DNA from: an uncultured Clostridia bacterium
GTDB taxonomy: Bacteria > Bacillota > Clostridia > Peptostreptococcales > Anaerovoracaceae
Length of the DNA: 64,000 bases
Assembly (NCBI GenBank): GCA_947302715.1
Contig: CAMYVY010000010.1
Location: forward strand, 20,115 to 84,114
Direction of reading: 5' to 3'
In this document: positions 25,029 through 33,916 of the stretch, one piece after another
Layout: each line of letters opens with the position of its first letter
Numbering within the stretch: the stretch's first letter is position 1
Notes under the pieces: generated by a model
The model's input: the letters and a program-made list of their open reading frames with translations, nothing else
What the model was told of the DNA's origin: nothing
Databases searched by the model: none
Position numbers and translations under genes: made by a program

Positions 25029-28000
25029 ATGAACAGTAAGCGTTTTGATGGCATAGACCATCCAGTACGAGAGGTTAGGGATTTAAGGGATCTCATTAAC
25101 TCAAGCTGTGCGATGTTCCCGGACGTGGACGCCTACCTATATAAGGACAAGGCTGCGGGCGAGTTCAAGGGCGTCAAGTACAGCCAAGTGAAGGCAGACA
25201 TGGATGCCCTGGGAACAAGGTTCCTGGATATGGGGCTAAAAGACAAGAAAATAGCAGTTATAGGTGAGACCAGTTACTACTGGTTTCTCACTTATTATGC
25301 TACCGTTTGCGGAACCGGAGTAATCGTTCCGCTTGATAAAAATCTTCCACCGGAGGAAGTTAAGACCTTGGTGCATCGCTCCAAGGCAAACGCCATCGTT
25401 TATTCAAAGAAGATGGAAAAGTCGGTAAAGCCGCTCTTTGATGATCCTTGCGAACTCGATTATTTCATCTCGATGGATGAACCGAGGCACCGCGGTCTTG
25501 CTGCTGACAGCGATCCCGCGAACGACCAGGGAGCGAGCGGAGCGGCGGCCAACAGAATACTGAGCCTCCGTGAACTTATCGCAGAAGGTGCGGACCTTGT
25601 ACATCAAGGCGAACGCGGATTCATTGACGCGGAAATCGATCCAAATCAAATGGCGACCTTGATCTTCACGTCCGGAACAACCGGAAAGGCCAAGGGAGTC
25701 ATGCTTTCCCACAAAAATATTGCAAGCAATGTGGTGAACATGAGCCGCCGGGAAAAGCTCGGCGACAATTTTGTTGTACTCTCGATACTGCCGACGCATC
25801 ACACCTTTGAAAACACTTGTGTTGACTGGACGACATTCTATCAAGGGAAAACCCTTGCAATCTGCGAGGGCATCAAATATATCTCGAAGAACATGAACGA
25901 AGTGCATGCCAACTGCATGGTTGGGGTGCCACTGGTTTTCGAGAAAATCTATAAAGGCATGATGAAACAAGCGGACTCGACCGGGCAAGGCGAGAAGCTT
26001 AGAAATGCGATTCGACTTTCGCGAAGGCTCAAACTATATAATAATCCGCCAATCGTGAAGCGCATGTTCAAAGCGATACACGAAGCACTCGGCGGAGAAA
26101 TGCAGCAATTCATAGCAGGTGGCGCAGCGATCGACCCGCAGGTAATTCTTGATTTTGAAGCGATGGGAATACCGATGATGCAAGGCTACGGCATGACCGA
26201 GTGTTCGCCGATTATCGCTGTTAATCAAAACAACTACAGCATTGCGGAGTCCGTCGGCCGTCCGATGCATGGAACCACGGTAAGAATTGATAACCCCGAT
26301 TCCGAGGGGGTCGGCGAAATCGTGTGCAAGGGTCCGTCCGTGATGCTTGGATACTACGAGGACCCCGAGGCCACCGAGGAGGTTCTTCGGGACGGCTGGC
26401 TCTACACCGGTGACCTTGGTTACATGGACGAGAACGGTTTTCTCTATGTGACCGGCCGTAAGAAAACGGTCATCGTAACCAAGGGCGGCAAGAATATCTT
26501 CCCGGAGGAAATCGAGGAAGTCTTAAAACAAAACGACCTCGTCAAAGAGGTTTTGGTCCACGGCGTAACCGACAAACGAATCGGAAACGTTGCCGTGACC
26601 GCTGACATCCAGCCCAACTTCGCGCTTCTAAAGGAACGCTATGGGGAAATGGATCAAAGTGAAATCTATCATTTTTATAAGGAACTGGTGGATAAGGTCA
26701 ACGACACAATGCCTGCCTATAAGGCAATCAAGCGTGTGAACATCCGCGAAAAGGATTTTGAAATGACCACCACCGGAAAACTCAAGCGTTATGGGAACTT
26801 CGTTGAGGGTGAGGAGTCCACTGGCAGCCTGAGCTACAAGGAAATCAAAGATGAAGAGCAAAAGCGCGCCCAGGAGTTTGCGAAAGAAATCGCTGACAAC
26901 TTTGATTTTGACGTGCATCCGATTACCGACATTCGCGACATTCTGCGCATGGCGAGCGAAGCATTCCCGGACGACATCGTCTTTGATGAACTTACATATA
27001 ATAACTTGCTCACTGAGGGTAATGGCACAGACGCAGGGGTGAAGGGGACCACAGATAGAAAACACCCTGGCGATGTTAATGGCACAGACGCAACGCTGAA
27101 GGAAACCACGTATAAGAATCTATTCGCGGACGTCAATGGTCTGGGAACAGCACTGATTAATCGCGGATTCCGCGGGAAGAAGATAAAGATAAAATGCGGC
27201 TCTGGCACGAGCGCGATGCCGAGCGATTACAACTCGCTGGTACTAATGCTTGCAGTTGCGTGCGGTGTAGGAACCGCAGTACTGACCGACGAAAAGCCCG
27301 AAGCATCGATTGAAGAATTGGTTGCTGAAGGAAAAACCCAGATGGCCCAAGGCGACAGACAGTATATCGATTCAGAAATTGCAGGCACCGACGTCGCTCT
27401 TGAAGTTGGCGGCATCCCATTCACGCACTCGAACATAGCCGAAGCACTCATGGCGATGGCACCGCTCCTCTCGGAAGTATCCGATGTCGCCCTCGACATC
27501 CGCGGCGCCGGCGCACCAAACACGAGAACCGCTGCCGGCGCATCAAACACGACAACCGACACTGCTGCTGTCACACCAAACACGACAACCGACACTGCTG
27601 CTGCCGTCACATCAAAAACGACAACCGCCGCCGGCGCACCAAATTCGACAACCGACACTGCAACAATATCTACCGCTGCCTGCGCACCAAATTCGACAAC
27701 CTCCGCCGCCGCACCAAACACGACAAACAATACTAAGGTGACAATGGCTGAGTTCCTGATAAAGCGCCTACTTCCTTTATATTTAGGAAAGACAATAACC
27801 GTAAGAACCGAACCTTCAAATGATTCGTCATCACATTCCGCAACAGCACAGCCCGCAACGGAGAAACGAACCACAGCGAAAGAAAAGATTATCGTATACA
27901 TAGTTCCCGAGTGCGCATCGCCTGTTGCACTAACTCGCGTCCCGAACTCCGGAATACGACTCGAAACCGTCACATCGCTCTTCTCGAAAAACGCGCGCAA

Positions 28001-28343
28001 ACAAAAACGCGCAATAGCAGAAGGCGCGGTGGGAAACGTGGTCCCGGGTTTAGGCATACGCTTTGTTGATGTGGACCTAAGCGGAAACGGCGAAATTTAC
28101 CTCGCCGGAGGAGTCCTCTCCGAAAGCGACGCAAACGCAGCTCCTACTACGATAACAGCCAGCGACGCAAACACTGCTCCTTCCACGACAACAGTTAGCG
28201 ACGCAAACACTGCTCCTTCCACGACCAAATGGAAGGACGGTTGGTTCCACACTGGAGACCTTGGGCACTTAGACGAGGACGGCTACCTCTACATCACCGG
28301 TAAAGTCTCCGATCGCTTTGTCGGCGATAAGCGCAGCAAGTAA
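25029..28343 (+). CDS. AMP-forming acyl-CoA synthetase with a degenerate second adenylation domain
   Basis: 1,104 residues, about twice the normal length. Residues 1-610 are a complete long-chain acyl-CoA synthetase: P-loop TSGTTGKAKG, GYGMTECSPI, DGWLYTGDLGYMDENGFLYVTGRKK and the catalytic-lysine region TTTGKLKR. Residues from about 630 repeat this architecture in decayed form: ITDIRDILRMASEAFPDD matches the N-terminal VRDLRDLINSSCAMFPD, EELVAEGKTQMAQGDRQYID matches RELIAEGADLVHQGERGFID, and DGWFHTGDLGHLDEDGYLYITGK matches the C-terminal block; the P-loop is lost and Thr/Ala-rich repeats fill the gaps. The first half should activate fatty acids; the second is probably inactive. No Shine-Dalgarno precedes the ATG; TATAAT ends 2 bases before it. 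Confidence 0.9.
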   Translation: MNSKRFDGIDHPVREVRDLRDLINSSCAMFPDVDAYLYKDKAAGEFKGVKYSQVKADMDALGTRFLDMGLKDKKIAVIGETSYYWFLTYYATVCGTGVIVPLDKNLPPEEVKTLVHRSKANAIVYSKKMEKSVKPLFDDPCELDYFISMDEPRHRGLAADSDPANDQGASGAAANRILSLRELIAEGADLVHQGERGFIDAEIDPNQMATLIFTSGTTGKAKGVMLSHKNIASNVVNMSRREKLGDNFVVLSILPTHHTFENTCVDWTTFYQGKTLAICEGIKYISKNMNEVHANCMVGVPLVFEKIYKGMMKQADSTGQGEKLRNAIRLSRRLKLYNNPPIVKRMFKAIHEALGGEMQQFIAGGAAIDPQVILDFEAMGIPMMQGYGMTECSPIIAVNQNNYSIAESVGRPMHGTTVRIDNPDSEGVGEIVCKGPSVMLGYYEDPEATEEVLRDGWLYTGDLGYMDENGFLYVTGRKKTVIVTKGGKNIFPEEIEEVLKQNDLVKEVLVHGVTDKRIGNVAVTADIQPNFALLKERYGEMDQSEIYHFYKELVDKVNDTMPAYKAIKRVNIREKDFEMTTTGKLKRYGNFVEGEESTGSLSYKEIKDEEQKRAQEFAKEIADNFDFDVHPITDIRDILRMASEAFPDDIVFDELTYNNLLTEGNGTDAGVKGTTDRKHPGDVNGTDATLKETTYKNLFADVNGLGTALINRGFRGKKIKIKCGSGTSAMPSDYNSLVLMLAVACGVGTAVLTDEKPEASIEELVAEGKTQMAQGDRQYIDSEIAGTDVALEVGGIPFTHSNIAEALMAMAPLLSEVSDVALDIRGAGAPNTRTAAGASNTTTDTAAVTPNTTTDTAAAVTSKTTTAAGAPNSTTDTATISTAACAPNSTTSAAAPNTTNNTKVTMAEFLIKRLLPLYLGKTITVRTEPSNDSSSHSATAQPATEKRTTAKEKIIVYIVPECASPVALTRVPNSGIRLETVTSLFSKNARKQKRAIAEGAVGNVVPGLGIRFVDVDLSGNGEIYLAGGVLSESDANAAPTTITASDANTAPSTTTVSDANTAPSTTKWKDGWFHTGDLGHLDEDGYLYITGKVSDRFVGDKRSK
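27518..27730 (+). repeat. coding minisatellite (Thr/Ala-rich) in the synthetase gene
   Basis: Imperfect iterations of caccaaacacgacaaccgac and actgctgctg encode the runs NTTTDTAA and SKTTTAAGAPNS. The units are all multiples of three, so the frame stays open. Confidence 0.85.
28125..28232 (+). repeat. 36-bp coding tandem repeat, three units
   Basis: Units at 28125, 28161 and 28197; the last two are nearly identical. Each encodes SDANxAPxTxTx, inserted just before the conserved DGWFHTGDL block. Confidence 0.92.
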
Positions 28344-28380
28344 ATCGCAGTCAGCAAACCGACAACTAACAAAAATATAC

Positions 28381-28556
28381 AGCAATTGTGTGTAAAACCG
28401 TTACTATCCAAAAATGTGCACGCAAAAAACATGATTTTTGTTGAAATGTGCACAGAAAAACAACTATACAAGCAGCAATTGTGTGCAAAACCGTTACTAT
28501 GCAAAAATGTGCACGCAAATAACAAGATTTTTGTTGAAATGTGCACAGAGAACAAA
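28381..28556. repeat. 93-bp direct repeat (two units) upstream of the racemase gene
   Basis: Copies begin at 28381 and 28474 (agcaattgtgtg) and match over about 80 bp. Each has two tgtgcac boxes flanking a gatttttgttgaaa segment. The length is a multiple of three, so the downstream frame stays open through it, but no start site supports translation here. Confidence 0.92.
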
Positions 28557-28586
28557 CCAATTAATCAGCAAATATACTCGCAAACA

Positions 28587-29795
28587 ATGAACAATCGCTA
28601 TCCGAGGCTTGTTGCCGACCTGAAAAAATTGAGAGAAAACATTGATACCGCCATTCGCGAATGCGGGGATTTTGGTATTCAGGTCGCAGGAGTCGTCAAG
28701 GGTATACACGCGGTCAAGGCATTCATGCCCGCATACATAGAGAGCGACTTGACGGAACTAGCGAGTTCCAGGCTTGAGCAACTGGAAAGGCTTCGCGAAT
28801 TGGGGTGGAACAAAACACTGACTTTGGTCCGCATTCCCATGATTAGCGAGATCAATGAAGTTGTGCGAATTGCCGATATGTCGCTTAACAGCGAAATGTC
28901 GGTACTCCGAGCGCTGAACGACGCTTCGATACGAGCTCGCGACACTGTGCAATCCACCGCGCAATCAGCTGAGACACAAACCGGCGATACCGCGCAGCAA
29001 ACCAACAAACCGTGGGCGCCGCATCGCGTGATTTTGATGGCGGACCTCGGCGACCTGCGGGAAGGCTTTTGGAACAAAGACGACCTAATAGAGACTGCCG
29101 CAGCAGTTGAATTCGAAATGCCGGGCCTCTACCTGGCGGGAATCGGAACCAATCTCGGCTGTTACGGTGCCCTTGTTCCGACAGCAGAAAAAATCGCAGA
29201 ACTACTCCCGATTGCTGATGCTGTGGAAGCACGCATCGGAAGAAAGCTGGACATTATATCCGGAGGGGCAAGCACCAGCTACCCCAGAATCACCGACGCC
29301 GACATGCCAAAAGGCATCAATCACTTGAGACTTGGCGAGAACATTTTGCTGGCGCGGGACAACGAATTGTTCCACGGCCACAGCACCGCGCCGATGCACC
29401 AGGATGTTTTCACCCTGCAGGCCGAAGTGATTGAGGTCAAGACGAAACCAAGTTATCCGCAAGGGGTGATAAATGTAGACGCGTTTGGACGCAAGCCACA
29501 TTATGAGGACCGCGGGATCAGGACACGAGCACTTGTCGCGGTTGGCCGCGTGGATGTTGGTAGCTTTGATGACCTCAGGCCGCGAATGCCCGGAGTCGAA
29601 ATCTTGGGCGGCTCAAGTGATCACATGATTCTGGATGTTGAGGAGGTCATGGCTGCTGCATTCGACGAACAAGGGGACGTGCCAAGCCCCGCGCCGATTA
29701 AGCCAGGCGATATCCTTGAGTTCGATGTGAGTTACGGCTCGCTGGTGTTTTTGACCGGGTCCGAAAACTTGCACTTCGAGGGCCGAAATCATTGA
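28587..29795 (+). CDS. alanine/ornithine racemase family PLP enzyme
   Basis: 402 residues from ATG 28587. Fold-type III PLP enzyme related to ornithine racemase and YhfX-type racemases. PLP-lysine region is VAGVVKGIHA; further family blocks are LMADLGDLREGFW, GIGTNLGCYG, SGGASTSYP and NHLRLGENIL, with EFDVSYGSLVFLT at the end. A Thr/Gln/Ala-rich stretch (about residues 115-140, TVQSTAQSAETQTGDTAQ) interrupts a conserved region. No ribosome site precedes this ATG and TATACT ends 8 bases upstream, so it may be leaderless; the frame is open further upstream only through the 93-bp repeats. Exact substrate (Ala, Orn or Lys) cannot be told. Confidence 0.85.
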   Translation: MNNRYPRLVADLKKLRENIDTAIRECGDFGIQVAGVVKGIHAVKAFMPAYIESDLTELASSRLEQLERLRELGWNKTLTLVRIPMISEINEVVRIADMSLNSEMSVLRALNDASIRARDTVQSTAQSAETQTGDTAQQTNKPWAPHRVILMADLGDLREGFWNKDDLIETAAAVEFEMPGLYLAGIGTNLGCYGALVPTAEKIAELLPIADAVEARIGRKLDIISGGASTSYPRITDADMPKGINHLRLGENILLARDNELFHGHSTAPMHQDVFTLQAEVIEVKTKPSYPQGVINVDAFGRKPHYEDRGIRTRALVAVGRVDVGSFDDLRPRMPGVEILGGSSDHMILDVEEVMAAAFDEQGDVPSPAPIKPGDILEFDVSYGSLVFLTGSENLHFEGRNH

Positions 29796-30001
29796 CAAAT
29801 CAACAACTTTGCAATATAATATTTCGACTGTGATTGTTGGTATGGCGACCACAAATCGCGGGACTTGCGGCATGGCTGCGACGAGCCGAGGAGGCGTGCT
29901 GGCGGTCTTGATGGAAAAATACAAAAGATAATACCGGCCATAGCGCCGAAAATCAATATTTATAATAGTTATAGTCAAGAGATTAGAGGAGTTAATGCAA
30001 A

Positions 30002-30487
30002 ATGCCTACAGAAAACGTTATGACCCAAGACAGCTATAACAAGCTGAAAAGGGAAAGAGATGAGTTGATTTCACAACGCCCGGAAATTGCGGAGAGGCTG
30101 AAAGAAGCCCGCGCATTCGGAGACCTTTCCGAGAACGCTGAATACGATGTTGCCAAGGAAGAGCAGGCTAAGCTCGAGGAGCGCATCCTTAGACTAAGCG
30201 AGCGCCTTAGAACCGCAACCATCATCAAAGACGAGGACCTGACTCTTGATCACGTCAGCCTGGGCCTCACTGTCAAAGTCAAAGAAACCAAGAGCAAAGT
30301 CACCGAAAGCTACAGCATCGTTGACGCCACAGAAATAGATCCGTTCTCCGATCCGATCAAAGTCTCCGTAGAGTCCTCCGTGGGTAAGGCCCTGGTAGGA
30401 AGCAAGGTCGGCGACAAGGTAGAAGTCTCCGTACCGGGAGGCAAACCAATCCGCCTGGAGATCTTGGAGATATTGAGAACCGCGTAA
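30002..30487 (+). CDS. greA: transcription elongation factor GreA
   Basis: 161 residues, full length. Rescues backtracked RNA polymerase by stimulating transcript cleavage. The N-terminal coiled coil carries the tip acidic residues in ARAFGDLSENAEYDVAKEEQ; the C-terminal FKBP-like domain has the DPFSDPIKVSVESSVGKALVGSKVGD block. GAGGAG upstream of the ATG. lysS follows at 50 bp, the common greA-lysS pair of Bacillota. Confidence 0.97.
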   Translation: MPTENVMTQDSYNKLKRERDELISQRPEIAERLKEARAFGDLSENAEYDVAKEEQAKLEERILRLSERLRTATIIKDEDLTLDHVSLGLTVKVKETKSKVTESYSIVDATEIDPFSDPIKVSVESSVGKALVGSKVGDKVEVSVPGGKPIRLEILEILRTA

Positions 30488-30537
30488 CAAATCGAAAAAC
30501 CAACCCACGTATACGAATAAGTATAAAGGAACAAATC

Positions 30538-32139
30538 ATGGATAGTGAAAACAGAGATAACACGCAGACTGCAGCACAGCAAGCAAACTCAGAACCAAGC
30601 GCAGCAGCCACAGAAGCAACAACCGGAGCACCAGAAGACGCAGAGCCGATGACCGAAGAAAAGCTCAGCGAGCAGCGCCAGATTCGTCGCGACAAACTGG
30701 CCGAGCTTCGCGAGGCCGGCCGTGACCCGTTCAAGCACGAGACCTGGGACGTCACCGCGCACAGCGTTGACATCAAAGAAAACTTCATCGCGATGGAAGA
30801 CCAAGAAGTCTCCATGGCAGGCCGAATCATGACGAAGAGAATCATGGGCAAGGCTGCGTTCTTTGATCTTCAGGACAAGCAGGGCCGCATCCAGTGCTAC
30901 GTCAAACGCGACGAAATCGGCGAAGACGAATACAAATGGTTCAAGACCTACGACATCGGCGACATCGTCGGCATCAAGGGCAAGGTCTTCAAGACCCGCA
31001 CTGAGGAAATCTCGATTCACGTCGAGGAGCTTGTTCTTCTATCAAAGTCGCTGCAGGTGCTGCCCGACAAGTGGAGCGGCCTTGTTGACCAGGACATCAG
31101 ATACAGACAGCGCTATGTGGACCTGATCGTAAATCCGGAAGTCCGCGAGATCTTCTACAAGCGCGCCAAGATCATCAAGGCCATCAAGAGCGTTCTTGAA
31201 GACGACTACGGATTCCTGGAAGTGGACACACCGATTCTGACGACCATCGCTGGCGGTGCAAATGCGCGTCCGTTCGACACGCACCACAACACGCTGGACC
31301 TCGACATGAAGCTGAGAATATCAAACGAGCTCTTCCTAAAGAGACTGATTGTTGGTGGTCTTGATCGTGTCTACGAAATGGGCAAGATGTTCCGCAACGA
31401 AGGCATGGACAGAAACCACAATCCGGAATTTACATCCATGGAATGCTACATGGCATACGGCAACATGGAAAGCGTGATGGACGTCACCGAGCAGGTCGTT
31501 TACAAAGCTGCGATGGCAGTAAACGGAACACCCATCGTCACATACCAAGGCAAGGAATTCGATGTGACTCCGCCGTGGCGCCGCCTCAACATGGCAGACG
31601 CCGTCAAAGAAATCACAGGCATAGATTTTTCAAAGATAGATAACGACGATGATGCCAGAAAAGCCGCCATCGGTCAGGGCATGGATGCAGAGGAAGTCGC
31701 TGGTTGGACCCGCGGCAAAATCATTGCAGAAATGTTTGAAGAATTTTGCGAAGATGTCCCCGGATACCTCGACGGCCCGGTCTTCGTAGTCGGACACCCG
31801 GTTGAGATTTCACCGCTCGCAAAGCGCGACCCGGAGGACCCGAGAATCACCCGCCGCTTCGAAGCTTACATAAACGGCTGGGAAATCGCAAACGCCTTCT
31901 CCGAGCTGAACGACCCGATCGACCAGTACGAGCGCTTTGTTGAACAGCAGCGCCAGCTCGACACCGGAGAAGACGACGAAGCACATCCAATGGACATGGA
32001 CTTCGTAAACGCCCTGGAAGTCGGCCTTCCGCCAACAGGCGGCCTGGGAATCGGCATCGACCGCATCATCATGCTCATCACCGACGCCCCCAGCATCAGG
32101 GACATAATCCTATTCCCGACAATGAAGCCGTTAGAGTAA
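30538..32139 (+). CDS. lysS: lysyl-tRNA synthetase (class II)
   Basis: 533 residues. OB-fold anticodon domain (VSMAGRIMTKRIMGKAAFFDLQD), class II motif 1 (KRAKIIKAIKSVLEDDYGFLEVDTPIL), motif 2 (FRNEGMDRNHNPEFTSMECYMA) and motif 3 (GLPPTGGLGIGIDRIIML). The first ~35 residues are an extra Ala/Thr/Gln-rich tail before the usual EQRQIRRDKLAELREAG start. Start ATG 30538 has AAAGGAAC upstream. A perfect terminator follows. Confidence 0.97.
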   Translation: MDSENRDNTQTAAQQANSEPSAAATEATTGAPEDAEPMTEEKLSEQRQIRRDKLAELREAGRDPFKHETWDVTAHSVDIKENFIAMEDQEVSMAGRIMTKRIMGKAAFFDLQDKQGRIQCYVKRDEIGEDEYKWFKTYDIGDIVGIKGKVFKTRTEEISIHVEELVLLSKSLQVLPDKWSGLVDQDIRYRQRYVDLIVNPEVREIFYKRAKIIKAIKSVLEDDYGFLEVDTPILTTIAGGANARPFDTHHNTLDLDMKLRISNELFLKRLIVGGLDRVYEMGKMFRNEGMDRNHNPEFTSMECYMAYGNMESVMDVTEQVVYKAAMAVNGTPIVTYQGKEFDVTPPWRRLNMADAVKEITGIDFSKIDNDDDARKAAIGQGMDAEEVAGWTRGKIIAEMFEEFCEDVPGYLDGPVFVVGHPVEISPLAKRDPEDPRITRRFEAYINGWEIANAFSELNDPIDQYERFVEQQRQLDTGEDDEAHPMDMDFVNALEVGLPPTGGLGIGIDRIIMLITDAPSIRDIILFPTMKPLE

Positions 32140-32172
32140 ATAAACGTTGAAAAATACACAAGTTATAAAATC

Positions 32173-32212
32173 AAGTGGTAATCGCAGAATTTACGGTTAC
32201 CACTTTTTTATT
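32173..32212 (+). terminator. intrinsic terminator of greA-lysS
   Basis: Stem aagtggtaa/ttaccactt (32173-32181, 32197-32205) ending in a T-rich run. Confidence 0.92.
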
Positions 32213-32224
32213 TGATAAAAGCAA

Positions 32225-32253
32225 TTGACCTAATACCGAAATTTCGGTATAAT
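32225..32253 (+). promoter_or_regulatory. XRE/HipA promoter with perfect operator; leaderless geometry
   Basis: TTGACC (32225-32230), 17-bp spacer, TATAAT (32248-32253). The 18-bp perfect palindrome ataccgaaatttcggtat (32233-32250) fills the spacer and enters the -10: a classic HTH autorepressor site. Only 6 bases separate the -10 from ATG 32260. Confidence 0.88.
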
Positions 32254-32259
32254 TAGCCC

Positions 32260-32664
32260 ATGAAACTAAAAGATTTTGTAAAAGGAAAGAAAATGACAAT
32301 TAAGGCTCTGTCAGAAAAGGCAGGGCTTCCTTATAGTACGACAAACGACATCGTAAACGGAATTGTCTCCGTTGATAATGTGGGCCTTGGTAAGTGCAAG
32401 GCTATTTCGGATTGCCTCGGGATTACGCTGGATGAGTTCTTTGATCTATACAACAACGTCATCAAAATTGCCGATGGTGCAGAGGTTGTCGTGAAGAATC
32501 ATAGGTATTATTTTAAGACAGGTGATAGAGAGAAGTACTTATTTAAGGCAAATGATCTTACTGCTCGCTTTGCTAGGGAGGCTGGTGAGTGGGCGTATGA
32601 GCGCATTAAGGCGCAAGAAGAATTGGATGAATTAACAAGGGGGTTGATCAATGATGTCGAATAA
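32260..32664 (+). CDS. XRE-family HTH regulator (HipB-like partner)
   Basis: 134 residues. N-terminal helix-turn-helix (MTIKALSEKAGLPYSTTNDIVNG, about 11-33), an LDEFFDLY end of the HTH fold, then about 65 residues of basic and acidic helix (AREAGEWAYERIKAQEELDEL). Likely represses its own promoter through the palindrome in the spacer. No Shine-Dalgarno, in line with a leaderless mRNA. The HipA-like gene overlaps its 3' end by 14 bp, pointing to a toxin-antitoxin-like unit. Confidence 0.85.
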   Translation: MKLKDFVKGKKMTIKALSEKAGLPYSTTNDIVNGIVSVDNVGLGKCKAISDCLGITLDEFFDLYNNVIKIADGAEVVVKNHRYYFKTGDREKYLFKANDLTARFAREAGEWAYERIKAQEELDELTRGLINDVE

Positions 32665-33916
32665 ATACATTCTTATGAGAAAGAACAAACCGATTACGAT
32701 GGTTGAATTAGATGATGATGGAACTATGTTGAACTTCTCGAAGGTAATCATCAGCAAAGAGCTCATGCCCTTGGAGAGCAAAGGCGATAAAGATAGAGGC
32801 ATTAAATCATGGTGGGCGGATAGAGCAGCCCCTATCACTCAAGGTCGAATGCGTGAGTTCCTGGAACAAAAGGGGCTTCCCGGTACATTAGCCTACCTTG
32901 CTAACAACCTAGGTTTAAGTCTTATGGACTACTACTGGATTAAGCCCGTGGATAGTGACATTAAATGGGAAGATGTAAATCTCTTTGATAATGAGTTCAA
33001 AGAAGAACGACTTATCCCCAAATTATCAAAGGGATCGCCAAAAGAAGCAAGCGTCCCCAAGTATTCTCCTAATGGTTCACTCATAGGGAATATAGAGAAG
33101 ACATGGGTGATTATAAATGGCGAAAGATGTCTTATTAAGGGCAACTCGGGACCGCTTTCTTCGGAGAGTATCAACGAAGTAATAACAAGCAAAATACATG
33201 AACTGCAGGGCTATGACAACTATGTCAAATATGACTTAATAAAGATCAAAGGTAGCAGATATGATTATGGTTGCGTATCTAAATTGTTTACTTCGCAGAA
33301 GTACGAATTAGTTTCTGCGTGGGCTCTGCATACGTCAGAGAAGAAACCTAATCATTTGTCTAATTTGGAGCATCTATTAAATGTTGTAAAGAAGTACGGA
33401 ATGGATGTTGAGCAATTCAGAAGAGATTTAGAGTATCAAATAATGACTGATTTTATAATATCGGGATATGACAGGCATTATAACAATTTTGGAGTGCTTC
33501 GCGATGCTGAGTCGCTTGAGTTTGTAAGGATGGCACCTATATTTGATAGTGGAGGCGCGTTGTTTGCAGGGAAGGAACTGCCGAATAGAAGCGCCGATTT
33601 GTTAAAGGTGAAAACAAATAGCATCTTTGGCACTGAAAGGAAGCTGGTAGAACATGTATCGGATCCTATGGTTGTTGATTTGGACAAGCTCCCGCCTCCA
33701 TCATACGTAAGAGAGATGTATGAGAAAGATAGCCAGGTGACAGCAAAAACAGTTGCTGCAGTTGTATTTGCCTACGAAAAGAAAATCGATATCTGTAATG
33801 ACATCCAGAAGGGGAAGGATCCCTGGAGTAAGAAATATCCAGTGTCAGGTGATTCAGGATTATTTGCCAAAGAGGAAGAGTTTGACTACGAGCCGGCAAA
33901 GGGGAGCGTGAATTAG
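32651..33916 (+). CDS. HipA-like kinase family protein
   Basis: 421 residues. HipA kinases phosphorylate glutamyl-tRNA synthetase and induce dormancy. The kinase core is visible: DFIISGYDRHYNNFGVLRD (catalytic Asp and Asn of the D-R-H-x-x-N motif) and APIFDSGGALF (DFG equivalent). The N-terminal ~130 residues are not the usual HipA N-domain and I do not recognise them, so the target may differ. AAGGGGG lies 6-12 bases before the ATG, inside the XRE gene. Also possible: a non-toxic relative of phage or CtkA-like kinases. Confidence 0.78.
   Translation: MMSNKYILMRKNKPITMVELDDDGTMLNFSKVIISKELMPLESKGDKDRGIKSWWADRAAPITQGRMREFLEQKGLPGTLAYLANNLGLSLMDYYWIKPVDSDIKWEDVNLFDNEFKEERLIPKLSKGSPKEASVPKYSPNGSLIGNIEKTWVIINGERCLIKGNSGPLSSESINEVITSKIHELQGYDNYVKYDLIKIKGSRYDYGCVSKLFTSQKYELVSAWALHTSEKKPNHLSNLEHLLNVVKKYGMDVEQFRRDLEYQIMTDFIISGYDRHYNNFGVLRDAESLEFVRMAPIFDSGGALFAGKELPNRSADLLKVKTNSIFGTERKLVEHVSDPMVVDLDKLPPPSYVREMYEKDSQVTAKTVAAVVFAYEKKIDICNDIQKGKDPWSKKYPVSGDSGLFAKEEEFDYEPAKGSVN

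Noticed and set aside
27227..28057. 276-codon minus-strand frame opposite the synthetase repeats
   Set aside because: Shadow of the Thr/Ala-rich minisatellites; the + strand frame has conserved enzyme blocks on both sides.
30604..30640. Alternative later start for lysS that would drop the Ala/Thr-rich tail
   Set aside because: No ATG with a ribosome site follows; ATG 30538 has AAAGGAAC at suitable spacing.
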